Made by a program: the position numbers and the translations under genes. Below are positions 17,418 through 26,267 of a stretch of DNA of 51,360 bases, piece by piece. The DNA is taken from contig DAOLZQ010000015.1 in assembly GCA_035426385.1 (NCBI GenBank), positions 1-51,360 of the forward strand. Reading direction: 5' to 3'. This stretch comes from Parvibacillus sp035426385 (lineage in GTDB: Bacteria; Bacteroidota; Bacteroidia; Chitinophagales; Saprospiraceae). The notes below the pieces were generated by a model. The model did no database searches. It worked only from the letters and a program-made list of their open reading frames with translations, and had not been told where the DNA came from. The number at the start of each line of letters is the position of its first letter. The stretch's first letter is position 1.

Positions 17418-17471
17418 GGACATGTTTGTTTTTTAATTTCAACCCTAAGTTAGGGAAAATTCAACATGTCC
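17418..17471. repeat. Compound inverted repeat upstream of the AraC fragment
   Basis: GGACATGTT (17418-17426) and AACATGTCC (17463-17471) are exact inverted repeats. Between them lies a second perfect one, CCCTAA-G-TTAGGG (17443-17455). The whole could fold as a two-tier hairpin or be an operator pair. No T-run follows, so a terminator is unlikely. It might be a regulator site or the scar of a deletion that removed the front of the AraC gene. Confidence 0.45.
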
Positions 17472-17633
17472 ACTCTCTATTTTGGACGCTTGTGATACTA
17501 TATGAGTGCGAAATAGCAACCCCCTCTGTAATAGAGATCTCGAATTAATAAATCAAATTATATGAGGGAGTGATCCTATTCATTTTCAGGAGATCAGACT
17601 ATAATTTCGCAGTTAAGGAAAGTAAAAAAACTT

Positions 17634-18242
17634 TTATGACTTGATCTTGGATTTTAATTTTCCGATCATTTGTCCAACTCCAATCCCAAAATAAGCCATT
17701 TCCTTATTTGCTATTAGCATAGGCGAAAATGTAAAGCCATAATAACGGCTTAGTGGAAATTCTATTTTTGGATTTAATATGATGCTAAAGCCATTGGTCT
17801 TTTTAACATCCCAGCTAAAAGAAGAAGTAACTAAATTTCCATTTCTTAGCCAGTTTATGGGCTCGCTCATTCTGGTATATCCTATACCCACCGCAAAATT
17901 AGTCCTTATCCGTCGCTTTTTATCCAGATAGTAGATTTTACCAAATTCGACTTGAAAATTGTCGAAATATTGACGTGGATCATTTGAAGATAATAAACTT
18001 AAACTTGGGATATCGCCGTGAGTAAAATCCTTTGGTTGAGTCACTGGCTTCCGCCTATTTATGGTGTACCCAGCTTTGACAGAATATTCTTCCTTTATGA
18101 GATAATTAAGATCTACACCAATGCCGATGTAATTACCTAAATTCAATTCAGGAGTAACATAAAATAAATTTTCTCTTACTGATTGAGCTTTTGCAACATT
18201 GAGGAGTACCACGAGTAGTAGTAACGGGGCTAATCGTTTCAT
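17634..18242 (-). CDS. Hypothetical exported protein, probable small outer-membrane barrel
   Basis: The 202-residue protein starts with a signal peptide (MKRLAPLLLLVVLLNVAKAQ, cut after about residue 20). The mature part is made of alternating polar and hydrophobic strands (LNLGNYIGIGVDLNYLI, YSVKAGYTINRR, FAVGIGYTRM, GFTFSPMLIA, YFGIGVGQMIG) as in 8-stranded outer-membrane barrels. There is no T9SS tail and no recognised family. It is a single-gene unit. Confidence 0.62.
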   Translation of the reverse strand: MKRLAPLLLLVVLLNVAKAQSVRENLFYVTPELNLGNYIGIGVDLNYLIKEEYSVKAGYTINRRKPVTQPKDFTHGDIPSLSLLSSNDPRQYFDNFQVEFGKIYYLDKKRRIRTNFAVGIGYTRMSEPINWLRNGNLVTSSFSWDVKKTNGFSIILNPKIEFPLSRYYGFTFSPMLIANKEMAYFGIGVGQMIGKLKSKIKS

Positions 18243-18407
18243 AATTTAATTGTTTTATGTGTATAACCGCTTCTCTAAAATTGTATCAGATCACTCGAGC
18301 TATACTGGGTTGATTTTACAAAGCTAAGTAGTATAATAGAATAAAACAAATTTTTTTAAAGAAATTTAAAAAATAATTACGCGCTAGTTTTCATTATAAA
18401 AAAACCT

Positions 18408-18470
18408 ATAGATCACTCTACCTTATCTGTCCACGATGAAGTTTGTAGAGGTATAGCTAGAGTGGTCTAT
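18408..18470 (-). terminator. Possible terminator of the SGNH-like gene
   Basis: TAGAGTGGTCTAT (18458-18470) and ATAGATCACTCTA (18408-18420) pair over 13 positions with one G-U wobble. The loop is long (37 bases) and spans the stop codon. On the minus strand the stem is followed by GG and seven T residues, as in an intrinsic terminator. Confidence 0.4.
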
Positions 18471-19688
18471 TGAACTAATTACCAAATGATAAATTCCATC
18501 GCGAAGTGTGTGATATATTGTGGCGTTGTTTGGAAGATTGGACTCATAAATTACTAATCGACCAATATTATCATAAATGAAAGCTTGATAAGTATCCTTC
18601 AGATCAGTTTGAATATGAAAATAATTAGCACCGGGATTGGGGTAGACTGACACAGAATGAGTGACCGAAGCTGATGTATTGATAGCTGATGTTGAATTAT
18701 TATTTAAAAACCACTTCCTGGCATCTATATCAGAATAGAACTTCCGAAATATTGCCATGCCAGCCTTATCATTTCCATTTGGTGACCAATGAAGGCCATC
18801 ACCGGGCTTGACATCGGTAGGACATAACCAACTTAGGCCATCTTCGCGCGGATTATTACCATCAGTCCACAGGTAAGCACTCCAATCCAATAAGGGAGCT
18901 TTTCTATTAGAACCAGCAAAGGAGAGAGAGGTATCGTCAGAGATTTGATCCTCAATCAGCCATTTCATAGCCCAGCCATTATAATAATCTCGTGGTTGAC
19001 GGAGGCCGTTTCCCGCAGTACTTGCACTGTCAATATACCCCGAGTAGCCCCGAGCAGCAAGATAACATAGTTTCAAATTGGGATATTTCTGAAGCAGTAC
19101 ACCGAATAAAGCTTTAAATTCCTGCATCAATTCAAGTGGAGCTTCGGGGAAGTTGATATTATTACTTTGGGTATTCTCTTCTTCGAGCCAGATTATTTGC
19201 ACTTGCTTGGCAGATACACCAGCAGAACTAAGTTGAGAGTCGATATATTTCCAGTACGAATCAGTGGTATCAATAATTTTTGGCAAGCTTTTACCACCTT
19301 GCGCGCCATTGACCACTTCCAAACTTGGGTTTATGAGTTTAAACGTATCTGTAATATTTTGAAAACTTTGGAATTCGGTCTTAGGATTAGATGCGCCTAC
19401 TGAAAGTAATACTATTTTGCCATCATTAATCTCCGGAATGCCCAGAATATCTAATGGCTTAATGTCCAATATCGCGTTTTCTAGGTTGTCAATATGTTGG
19501 GCCGGTTTGCTATTGCTACCGAAATAAAGCCCGCCCACATACCCTTGGTAGAAACCTGCTCCCAAATCTGTTATGGGGGCCAAACCCGTAGAATTATTTT
19601 GGCAATTTTGCCCATAAGAAGGCACATAAAGTCCAAATAACAATATGATGGCGGTAGGAAGCAATTTGCTAAGTAGATTTAATTTCAT
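18423..19688 (-). CDS. SGNH-hydrolase-like exported protein with T9SS sorting domain
   Basis: The 421-residue protein has a signal peptide (about 1-26), an SGNH-like domain (about 45-315) and a T9SS type-A sorting domain (about 335-421, starting VSVYPNPGANYFHIQT). SGNH features are a block I-like strand LLSVGASNP (Ser candidate), GAQGGKSL (block II Gly), and DGLHWSPNG (block V Asp-x-x-His). The block III Asn is not obvious, so esterase activity is not assured. SGNH enzymes commonly deacetylate carbohydrates. The predicted destination is the cell surface through T9SS. It stands alone in the accessory region. Confidence 0.72.
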   Translation of the reverse strand: MKLNLLSKLLPTAIILLFGLYVPSYGQNCQNNSTGLAPITDLGAGFYQGYVGGLYFGSNSKPAQHIDNLENAILDIKPLDILGIPEINDGKIVLLSVGASNPKTEFQSFQNITDTFKLINPSLEVVNGAQGGKSLPKIIDTTDSYWKYIDSQLSSAGVSAKQVQIIWLEEENTQSNNINFPEAPLELMQEFKALFGVLLQKYPNLKLCYLAARGYSGYIDSASTAGNGLRQPRDYYNGWAMKWLIEDQISDDTSLSFAGSNRKAPLLDWSAYLWTDGNNPREDGLSWLCPTDVKPGDGLHWSPNGNDKAGMAIFRKFYSDIDARKWFLNNNSTSAINTSASVTHSVSVYPNPGANYFHIQTDLKDTYQAFIYDNIGRLVIYESNLPNNATIYHTLRDGIYHLVISSIDHSSYTSTNFIVDR

Positions 19689-19870
19689 TTCCCTTTATTT
19701 TTTATTATCAAGTTATTGCTAAATTATGATGACACCCTTGAGTCGTCTTATCTTTGATAGGGAAGCGATCTCAATAGTCTGAGCACATACACAGTCACCC
19801 AGACCTCTTGGAACAAGGGTACTTAATCGACTTTCTATTGGTTTACATCCTATATAGACTAATAAACGTA

Positions 19871-20545
19871 TCAATGGTTTAATGAGGTAATAATGAATTG
19901 CTCGCCTACATGGCTCACATCAACCATCATTCCAAGTCGATTCATTTTCTGAACTACTTGTTCCCCAAATTCGGTTAAACCCTGTTTTCCTTCTGAGTTT
20001 AATCCATTTCCAATAACAGGATTGGGATTAGTTTCATCAGCGGCACTCGTAGCCCAGATAGGTGAAATGTTGTGTGTTAACGTAAGGTATCGTGCACCAC
20101 GATTATACATAGCCTGTAATTTGTCCAAATCATTCTCAATCATATGGCCACCTTCGACACCAAACATGGCGGCAATCTTGTTTTGCCTTACTGCTTTCAT
20201 CAATTCAGCATAATTACTCACCTTAACTATTTTATCCGGGTTGCGCTTTACAACTGCATCGAGGCTATCCATTTCCCTGTTGGCATAAGCAAACGGATTT
20301 TTTACATCACCTTCGCAATACACCGAAAATAGTTGCACATCTAGGCCGCCTTTTTTCCAACGAGCGAGATCGCTGTGAGTTTTGCCGGTGAGATCCTGGT
20401 CAAAGACGACACCTAAATCAACCGATCGCATCAAAATATCGTTGTGCGTATCCACAAGAATGGCTTTGTCGTGAATTTTTTTGTAGGATTGTGCATTTGA
20501 TTGCAAGGCAAAAGAAATGCTGAGTAGGAATATAAGTTTTTTCAT
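19871..20545 (-). pseudogene. Truncated membrane dipeptidase (peptidase M19), N-terminal half only
   Basis: The 224-residue product has its own signal peptide (MKKLIFLLSISFALQSNAQ), then follows the complete M19 protein at 24273-25469 residue for residue from SYKKIHDKAILVDTHND to DVSHVGEQ. After that it leaves the family (FIITSLNH, stop). It keeps the first metal ligands (HxD in VDTHND and the Glu of GVEGGH). It lacks the later histidines (ASHSSVY region) and the Asp of GLGSDFDG, so it cannot be an active dipeptidase. The shared 591 bases are identical at DNA level, while both flanks differ. Confidence 0.85.
19898..20488. repeat. 591-bp perfect direct repeat, copy A (within truncated M19 gene)
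   Basis: Every base from 19898 to 20488 matches 24819-25409 in the same orientation (offset 4921). Identity begins and stops abruptly inside the coding sequence. The signal-peptide region on one side and the remainder of the gene on the other are not similar between copies. Gene conversion or a recent partial duplication would leave this pattern. Confidence 0.95.
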
Positions 20546-20558
20546 TTTTATTATGTTA

Positions 20559-21193
20559 TTATAAGAATACCGCGTAATAAACTATTTGGTGTATAAAAAA
20601 GCAACCAAGGGCAACTAGGTATGGCTGAAACTGTCTTTTATTTTTCCGGTCATACAAAATGAGTGCAATCAATATTAAATAAATGATAGCATACTGAACA
20701 TTCTGAGTTAACAGCTCCGACCATCCAAACAGGTGTGGCCCGATACGGCCAAATGTGGGCCAAGCAAAACCAATGCCGAGGCGATCATATACCTCATATG
20801 CCTGGCAGCTTTCTTTTTATAATAGATTGCTAGCGAATACAACAGGATCAGTAATAAACCATCGCCGATGGGGAAGAAAAGAAATTGATACTCTCCGGCA
20901 TCATATGTTTTTAATATCCTTGGAATAAATGAAAGGATGATCAAGGGAAAAACAAAATAGGAGCTTTTGCCAACCATGCGGTGCCAGACCACTTTCTTAT
21001 TAGCAATCAAAAAGGGTTGGGCAATTAAAATGGCTACCCATAAAGTGGCAATAATGGAATGAATATGAAGATAAACATCAAAGGTCTCTCCAAAATTGGG
21101 GAATGGCTTAAAATAACTTTTGTAAAACCCGGCAAATATTAAGGGGATCAATAAAAGGAAAAAGTAGCCAAGGTATTTATAGGTCCTGTCCAT
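20559..21193 (-). pseudogene. Membrane protein of about 211 residues with a -1 frameshift
   Basis: The first 136 or so codons from ATG at 21193 (MDRTYKYLGYFFLLLIPLIF..., His-rich LHIHSIIATLW and VWHRMVGKSS) encode a multi-span membrane protein. Near 20776 the frame shifts by one base. The other frame then continues sensibly as IGFAWPTFGRIGPHLFGW, YAIIYLILIALILYDRK and ends FIHQIVYYAVFL at TAA 20559-20561. The total of 635 bases is one short of a whole number of codons. A one-base deletion or a sequencing error explains it. No named family is recognised; it starts 14 bases after the M1 peptidase gene and probably shares its transcript. Confidence 0.7.
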
Positions 21194-21207
21194 TTTATAA
21201 AATTAAA

Positions 21208-23172
21208 TTATTTACTATTCCATTCATTATTATCCCGATTCACATCTGGCAAAACATTTTCAGGATCGAGTATTACTTTATCAATCTTATTTTTGGATTT
21301 ATACCTGAAAGTCCAGGTACCGCCTCGTTGCCATATTTCAACGGGCAATTTTACAATACCGATATCGCCGTTGATTTGCCGAATTTTTAATATTGCCGGG
21401 AGAATCATTTTACCTTTATTTTCGATGGTGATCAATGCACCTTTTTCCGGATCCTCATCAATATATTTTACTGCTGTGATTGCCTGATCCAAAGTCCACG
21501 TAGTGAAGAACCATTCTTTCCAAAACCAATTCAGGTCTTCACCTACGGCGTTATTGATGCAATGAAAAAAGTCATAAGGTGTTGGATGTTTATAAGCCCA
21601 TGCTTCTGTATATTTTCTGAAAGCATAATCAAATCTTTCATTTCCTATCACTACATTGCGCAAGAGTTCTAAACCATAACCAGTTTTAGAATAGAAGCTT
21701 CCAAAGCCAGTCATCAAATCCTCGCTCATTGCTTCCGGAACAACCATAAGCGGTTGACGAATTTCAGGAAGTGTAGATACATGAAGATAGATATAATACT
21801 CTTTTGCCAAACCGGAATCATTGGCATATTCTCCTTTATTGAAAACTTTATTAGCCTCAATATCTATAAATGTATTAACGCCCTCATCCTGCCACATATA
21901 TTTTCTTTCATTGGACCCCACAATCATCGGATACCAATTGTGGCCAATTTCGTGCGCGATTAAATACCATAAGAGCGTTTTCTTCTCCCTGTAATCATTG
22001 AAGGTGATTCCCGGATATTCCATACCTGTTACAGAACCAGCAATGCTATATGCCGTGTTCCATGGATACTCAAAATATTTTTTTGAAAATATTTCTATAC
22101 TATTTTTTAAATATTCTGTTGACCTAGAATAGGCAGTATCTCCCGCACTTTCAGGTGGATAGGCTGACATAGCAATTGCCAAGCGTCCAGATGGGAGATT
22201 TATTCTAGCAGCATCCCATATCATTGCTTTAGAAATTGCAAAAGCAACATCCCTGGTATTTTTCATCTTGTAATGCCAGGTTAGATTTCCCGTGGAAACC
22301 GGCCTGGTACCGGACTTACCTATCTCACTTTCTTTGATAATAAAAACAGTTTTATCACTGGTAGCTACATGCGATAGTCTGCGTATTTGTTCAGCGGTTA
22401 AAACCTGTGTTGGATTTTGCAAATCACCTGCACCATACACGATCATTGCTGCAGGCACTGTAACATAATAATCGAAGTTGCCATACTCACAATAAAATTC
22501 ACCCATACCCATGTAAGGTAACGTGTTCCAACCTTCTACATCGTCATATACACATACGCGAGGATACCATTGTGCTATTTCATAAATTTCCCCTTTGCTT
22601 GAATGCATTCTTCCGGTTCGGTCGCTGCCATATTCCGGGATCTTAAAACTATAATTTATTTTTAGCGATAGCTTTCCGCCTTTGGGTAATACAGACTTGT
22701 TTAGCCGAACCTGCATGCGGGTATCATCGATAACAGGAATTACTTTGTATGTTTTGCCCTGGCAGCTAACCTCCACACTAGAAATATGCATACCACTTGT
22801 ATAAGTAGTAGTTCCAAATCTACTTCCTTCAAAAAATTGCGCCAATGATCCTCTCGATGTTGAGGTAAAAAGATTCTGGCCTAACTCCAGCCATAGGTAA
22901 TCCAGTTTATCAGGGCTGTTATTGGTATAGGTAATGGTTACATCTCCCGCAATGCTGGTATCTTTATCGTTGAATGTAGTGTGAATGAGATAGTCCGCGC
23001 TATTTTGCCAATACTTCGGGCCGGGAACACCTTTAGCAGAACGAAAAGAATTGCCGGGCGGCGGATTAAAAGTTTGAGTAAAGAAATCCAACGGATCGTA
23101 GTAGGTTACCGTTTGTGCGTGTAAAGCGAATACACAACCTACCTGTAATAAAAGGAATACTATTTTTTTCAT
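21208..23172 (-). CDS. M1-family zinc metallopeptidase, exported
   Basis: The 654-residue protein has a signal peptide (about 1-20), an N-terminal beta domain (about 55-300) and a thermolysin-like catalytic domain (about 305-555), followed by a C-terminal beta region. The zinc site is complete: His407-Glu408-x-x-His411 (AHEIGHNWYP) and Glu430 (WQDEGVNTFID). The exopeptidase motif that is GxMEN in aminopeptidases reads GMEYPG here (Glu385), a variant common in secreted Bacteroidota M1 proteins, so exact specificity is open. It probably works in the periplasm on peptides. Downstream on the same strand lie the frameshifted membrane gene and the truncated M19 gene. Confidence 0.92.
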   Translation of the reverse strand: MKKIVFLLLQVGCVFALHAQTVTYYDPLDFFTQTFNPPPGNSFRSAKGVPGPKYWQNSADYLIHTTFNDKDTSIAGDVTITYTNNSPDKLDYLWLELGQNLFTSTSRGSLAQFFEGSRFGTTTYTSGMHISSVEVSCQGKTYKVIPVIDDTRMQVRLNKSVLPKGGKLSLKINYSFKIPEYGSDRTGRMHSSKGEIYEIAQWYPRVCVYDDVEGWNTLPYMGMGEFYCEYGNFDYYVTVPAAMIVYGAGDLQNPTQVLTAEQIRRLSHVATSDKTVFIIKESEIGKSGTRPVSTGNLTWHYKMKNTRDVAFAISKAMIWDAARINLPSGRLAIAMSAYPPESAGDTAYSRSTEYLKNSIEIFSKKYFEYPWNTAYSIAGSVTGMEYPGITFNDYREKKTLLWYLIAHEIGHNWYPMIVGSNERKYMWQDEGVNTFIDIEANKVFNKGEYANDSGLAKEYYIYLHVSTLPEIRQPLMVVPEAMSEDLMTGFGSFYSKTGYGLELLRNVVIGNERFDYAFRKYTEAWAYKHPTPYDFFHCINNAVGEDLNWFWKEWFFTTWTLDQAITAVKYIDEDPEKGALITIENKGKMILPAILKIRQINGDIGIVKLPVEIWQRGGTWTFRYKSKNKIDKVILDPENVLPDVNRDNNEWNSK

Positions 23173-23324
23173 TTTTTTTTATATTTAGTTTGCGTTAAAT
23201 TCTCGCAAACCTTTAGTTCATGTTTCACGGACTGTTTGTAACCCGCTAATTATTTTGTAAAGACACAAAACACAACGAGGCAAAACACACCTGCGGCATC
23301 ATTCAGTTTTTCTAGCTCATGCAA

Positions 23325-23834
23325 TCATTTGGGGTTAAGTGCTTCCATATCTATCTCAATCAATTGACCTTCCAATGCCAATCCTTTTACTTCAATCCAG
23401 TTGCCGGTGGGAAACTGCTCTTTATAGATGCTATTACGAGTGCCTGCTACTCTTATAAAACCAGCCATATCTGTTGTGAAAATATTTTCGGAATACACAT
23501 CATCAAAAGTGCAGCCGTAATGTGTCAATATCTTTTCTAAATCACTGTAGCAATTTTTCATTTGCTGTTCCAGGTTACCGGGTGCAACCAACGTTCCCTT
23601 GTCGTCCATACTCACCGCTCCAGATATTTTAATATGATTGCCAATCTTTACAGCATGTGTATAGCCGTATTCATGCTCAAGTGCAGGACGCAAGTTATAG
23701 TATTCCGGAGCTTCACTAACTACCGGTTTAGGTTGTGATTGCTGTGTTAACGGTTGTGAACCATTATTACTGCATCCTGTAAAAAAAAGGACTGAAATGA
23801 AAATTGTCATTACTATTGAAAATACTCTGTTCAT
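23325..23834 (-). CDS. RidA/YjgF-family lipoprotein, catalytic Arg not conserved
   Basis: The 169-residue protein has a lipoprotein signal (MNRVFSIVMTIFISVLFFTGCSN, Cys at residue 21), a linker and one RidA-type domain (about 47-169). Family motifs are HAVKIGNHIKISGAV, LEQQMKNCYSDLEKIL and GLALEGQLIEIDMEAL. Canonical RidA deaminates reactive imines using an Arg in the PAR-x-x-V-x-V stretch. Here that stretch reads FPTGNWIEVKG, with Gly in the Arg position. A non-deaminase Rid subfamily member, attached to the periplasmic face of a membrane, is predicted. Its neighbours are peptidases; a functional link is unproven. Confidence 0.82.
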   Translation of the reverse strand: MNRVFSIVMTIFISVLFFTGCSNNGSQPLTQQSQPKPVVSEAPEYYNLRPALEHEYGYTHAVKIGNHIKISGAVSMDDKGTLVAPGNLEQQMKNCYSDLEKILTHYGCTFDDVYSENIFTTDMAGFIRVAGTRNSIYKEQFPTGNWIEVKGLALEGQLIEIDMEALNPK

Positions 23835-24272
23835 TTTTTTTGATTTTAGTTTTAAATTTTTTTGTTATATGGTATGTTGCTTAAGATTCCAATTTATTTG
23901 TCTATGCCAATCTGCCCGTATGATGAATACTGAATTTTTTGATACTTTTACATATTTTCATCGCGTTTCGGGGGCCCTTCCAGAAAATAGTTATCTATTT
24001 ATGGCGGTTCTGAAAAGCAAATCCTCAGCATTGCGCAAGTACTCAGTTGGAAAGACCTGAATGAAATTCCACTGTGAGCTTCATTTATTCAATTAGCTAA
24101 GCCTATCTGTGCCTTGTGAAATATGTTTTCATTCTCCTTTCTTTAATATTAGTTTCTCTTTTCTTAATGGCTATTGTCATCGCAAATGGGCTTTTATGAA
24201 GTGACATTTCGGTTGGTGAAGATGCCAATAGATCGTACAAATCAAAATCAGCATGGATAAAATGCTTGCTCA
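23835..24272. other. Gap of 438 bases with a possible gene remnant
   Basis: Apart from the possible Crp remnant listed separately, this stretch between the RidA-like and M19 genes has no supported gene, and its AT-rich ends look like ordinary promoter and 3' regions. Confidence 0.4.
23920..24095 (+). pseudogene. Possible remnant of a Crp/Fnr-type cyclic-nucleotide-binding regulator
   Basis: The plus-strand frame from 23920 reads MMNTEFFDTFTYFHRVSG, ALPENSYLFMAVLKSKS and ALRKYSVGKT, then TGA. One base out of frame it continues NEIPL. The order (short N-terminal helix, L-P-E-N, LK-x-K, K-x-Y, then G-x-x-C-N-E-I) resembles the start of Bacteroidota Crp-like cNMP-binding domains. The fragment is only about 55 residues, it is frameshifted, and the DNA-binding part is absent, so this is a tentative reading. 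Confidence 0.27.
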
Positions 24273-25469
24273 TTAGTTAACTTCATTGGCTTTCAACACC
24301 CTCAAAAAATTCCCGCCCAAAATTTTATCAATATCTTTCTCACTATATTCTCTTTCTACCAATTCTTTTGTAATTAAAGGATAGCTTGTGACATCATCGA
24401 GCTGAAGTGGTGTAGTATTAATGCCGTCAAAGTCGGAGCCAAGGCCCACGTAATCTACACCTACCAATTTAATAATGTATTCAATATGATCAATCAATAT
24501 GGACAATGGCGGACGAAAGCTTTTCGCTTCCTCTTTATACTTGTGGTAGAGATAATCCATGGCATAAAAATCATTCTTACCGGCTTTCATCAATGAATCA
24601 TTTTCTGCCTCATGTTCTTTCATGAAAGCTTTTTCTCTATTGTCAAATGTGCTATCAATAAAACCGGGATGAAAATTCACCTGTATCACGCCACCATTTT
24701 TTGCAATGGCTTTGATTTGATCATCTTTTAAATTGCGACTGTGTGGTGTAAGGTTATACACTGAACTGTGTGAGGCAATGATTGGTTTTGTGGTTAAATG
24801 GATAACATCCCAAAAAGTTTGCTCGCCTACATGGCTCACATCAACCATCATTCCAAGTCGATTCATTTTCTGAACTACTTGTTCCCCAAATTCGGTTAAA
24901 CCCTGTTTTCCTTCTGAGTTTAATCCATTTCCAATAACAGGATTGGGATTAGTTTCATCAGCGGCACTCGTAGCCCAGATAGGTGAAATGTTGTGTGTTA
25001 ACGTAAGGTATCGTGCACCACGATTATACATAGCCTGTAATTTGTCCAAATCATTCTCAATCATATGGCCACCTTCGACACCAAACATGGCGGCAATCTT
25101 GTTTTGCCTTACTGCTTTCATCAATTCAGCATAATTACTCACCTTAACTATTTTATCCGGGTTGCGCTTTACAACTGCATCGAGGCTATCCATTTCCCTG
25201 TTGGCATAAGCAAACGGATTTTTTACATCACCTTCGCAATACACCGAAAATAGTTGCACATCTAGGCCGCCTTTTTTCCAACGAGCGAGATCGCTGTGAG
25301 TTTTGCCGGTGAGATCCTGGTCAAAGACGACACCTAAATCAACCGATCGCATCAAAATATCGTTGTGCGTATCCACAAGAATGGCTTTGTCGTGAATTTT
25401 TTTGTAGGACTGCGCACTTGCCTGGAGGCAAAGTATTACAGCAATTAGCATTAAATTAATCTTCATCAT
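24273..25469 (-). CDS. Membrane dipeptidase (peptidase M19), exported
   Basis: The start chosen is ATG at 25469, which gives a clean signal peptide (MMKINLMLIAVILCLQASAQ); an upstream in-frame ATG would add an unlikely 21-residue extension. The mature enzyme is a complete M19 zinc dipeptidase (398 residues from this start). It has His35-x-Asp37 (VDTHND), the bridging Glu in GVEGGH, histidines in DVSHVGEQ and ASHSSVYNL, and GLGSDFDGI near the C-terminus. The enzyme hydrolyses dipeptides, including D-amino-acid-containing ones in some relatives, in the periplasm. Its 5' half contains the 591-bp perfect repeat shared with the truncated copy, and a fragment of an M1 gene lies just upstream. Confidence 0.93.
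   Translation of the reverse strand: MMKINLMLIAVILCLQASAQSYKKIHDKAILVDTHNDILMRSVDLGVVFDQDLTGKTHSDLARWKKGGLDVQLFSVYCEGDVKNPFAYANREMDSLDAVVKRNPDKIVKVSNYAELMKAVRQNKIAAMFGVEGGHMIENDLDKLQAMYNRGARYLTLTHNISPIWATSAADETNPNPVIGNGLNSEGKQGLTEFGEQVVQKMNRLGMMVDVSHVGEQTFWDVIHLTTKPIIASHSSVYNLTPHSRNLKDDQIKAIAKNGGVIQVNFHPGFIDSTFDNREKAFMKEHEAENDSLMKAGKNDFYAMDYLYHKYKEEAKSFRPPLSILIDHIEYIIKLVGVDYVGLGSDFDGINTTPLQLDDVTSYPLITKELVEREYSEKDIDKILGGNFLRVLKANEVN
24819..25409. repeat. 591-bp perfect direct repeat, copy B (within complete M19 gene)
   Basis: This is the partner of 19898-20488, identical at every position compared. It covers the coding region from just after the signal peptide to the VSHVGEQ motif. Since this gene is complete, it is the likelier donor if gene conversion made the pair. 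Confidence 0.95.
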
Positions 25470-25521
25470 TGTGTTTTTGTTGATAATTTTTTTGGTATTA
25501 AAAGTGACTCCACTTCTATTT

Positions 25522-25677
25522 ATTCCATTCATTATTTTCCCGATTCACATCTAGCAAAACATTTTCAGGATCGAGTATTACTTTATCAATCTTATTTTTG
25601 GATGTATACCTGAAAGTCCAGGTACCACCTCGTTGCCATATTTCAATGGGCAATTTTACAATACCGGTATCGCCGTT
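25522..25677 (-). pseudogene. Remnant of a second M1 peptidase gene (C-terminal tail)
   Basis: This 156-base stretch aligns without gaps to 21217-21372, the 3' end of the intact M1 gene, with 6 mismatches (about 96 percent identity). It corresponds to the last 50 or so residues of the peptidase. Similarity ends abruptly at 25677, where the next gene begins. It sits directly upstream of the complete M19 gene, which suggests that an M1-M19 gene pair once existed twice and this copy lost its M1 gene by deletion. Confidence 0.85.
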
Positions 25678-25688
25678 ACTTTGTTGTT

Positions 25689-26222
25689 TCATTTACTCAC
25701 AATTGACTCCGTATAATAAGCTTCCAGCCATTTACCGCCTTGTTTTATATAAGTGGCAGATGCCCTCACTTTAGCTACCAGCCTGCTGTTGCCGCAGGAA
25801 CCCTCCTGCGAGGCTATATAAGTTAAAACAACTATTTCTGTATTTAACACTACAAATGTAAATTCAGCAAGAGCAATAGATTTTACATCGCAATCTGTCG
25901 CCGTAGATTTTACCACTTCCGCTTTATTGCTAATGCCATCCTTACTTATAGATAAAAACTCTTTGGTTGTATTAATTTTAAACCATTCAACATCTTTATT
26001 TTTCCAAGTTTGCCATCCTGCTTTTTCTGAGGCGATGATTTGTTGCTTCAGTTCTTCATAGTATGATGCTTTTGATTGGCCAAAGGAATTTACATGGAAT
26101 ATAAAGAGAGCTATTAACAAAACCAAGATTGGTTTTATCCCATTTAATTGGTATTGTTGAAGACTATTAAGATTTACCTCCCTTACCGAAAAGCGGGATT
26201 CATAACTAAACTTAATTTCCAT
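25689..26222 (-). CDS. Exported NTF2-like (DUF4440-type) small protein
   Basis: The 177-residue product has a hydrophobic export segment unusually far in (about 30-49, ILVLLIALFIFHVNSFGQ). No other ATG is available, so the 29-residue front extension may be real or the start may be non-ATG. The mature part begins SYYEELKQQIIASEKAGWQTWKNKDVEWF and ends GGKWLEAYYTE, the pattern of SnoaL/DUF4440 cone-shaped domains that bind small molecules. Function is unknown. It is one of four small exported NTF2-like proteins between 25.6 and 30.9 kb. Confidence 0.62.
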   Translation of the reverse strand: MEIKFSYESRFSVREVNLNSLQQYQLNGIKPILVLLIALFIFHVNSFGQSKASYYEELKQQIIASEKAGWQTWKNKDVEWFKINTTKEFLSISKDGISNKAEVVKSTATDCDVKSIALAEFTFVVLNTEIVVLTYIASQEGSCGNSRLVAKVRASATYIKQGGKWLEAYYTESIVSK

Positions 26223-26267
26223 AGTTGTTTTTATTTTGATTCATTTAGACAGATTTTTATGCACAAA

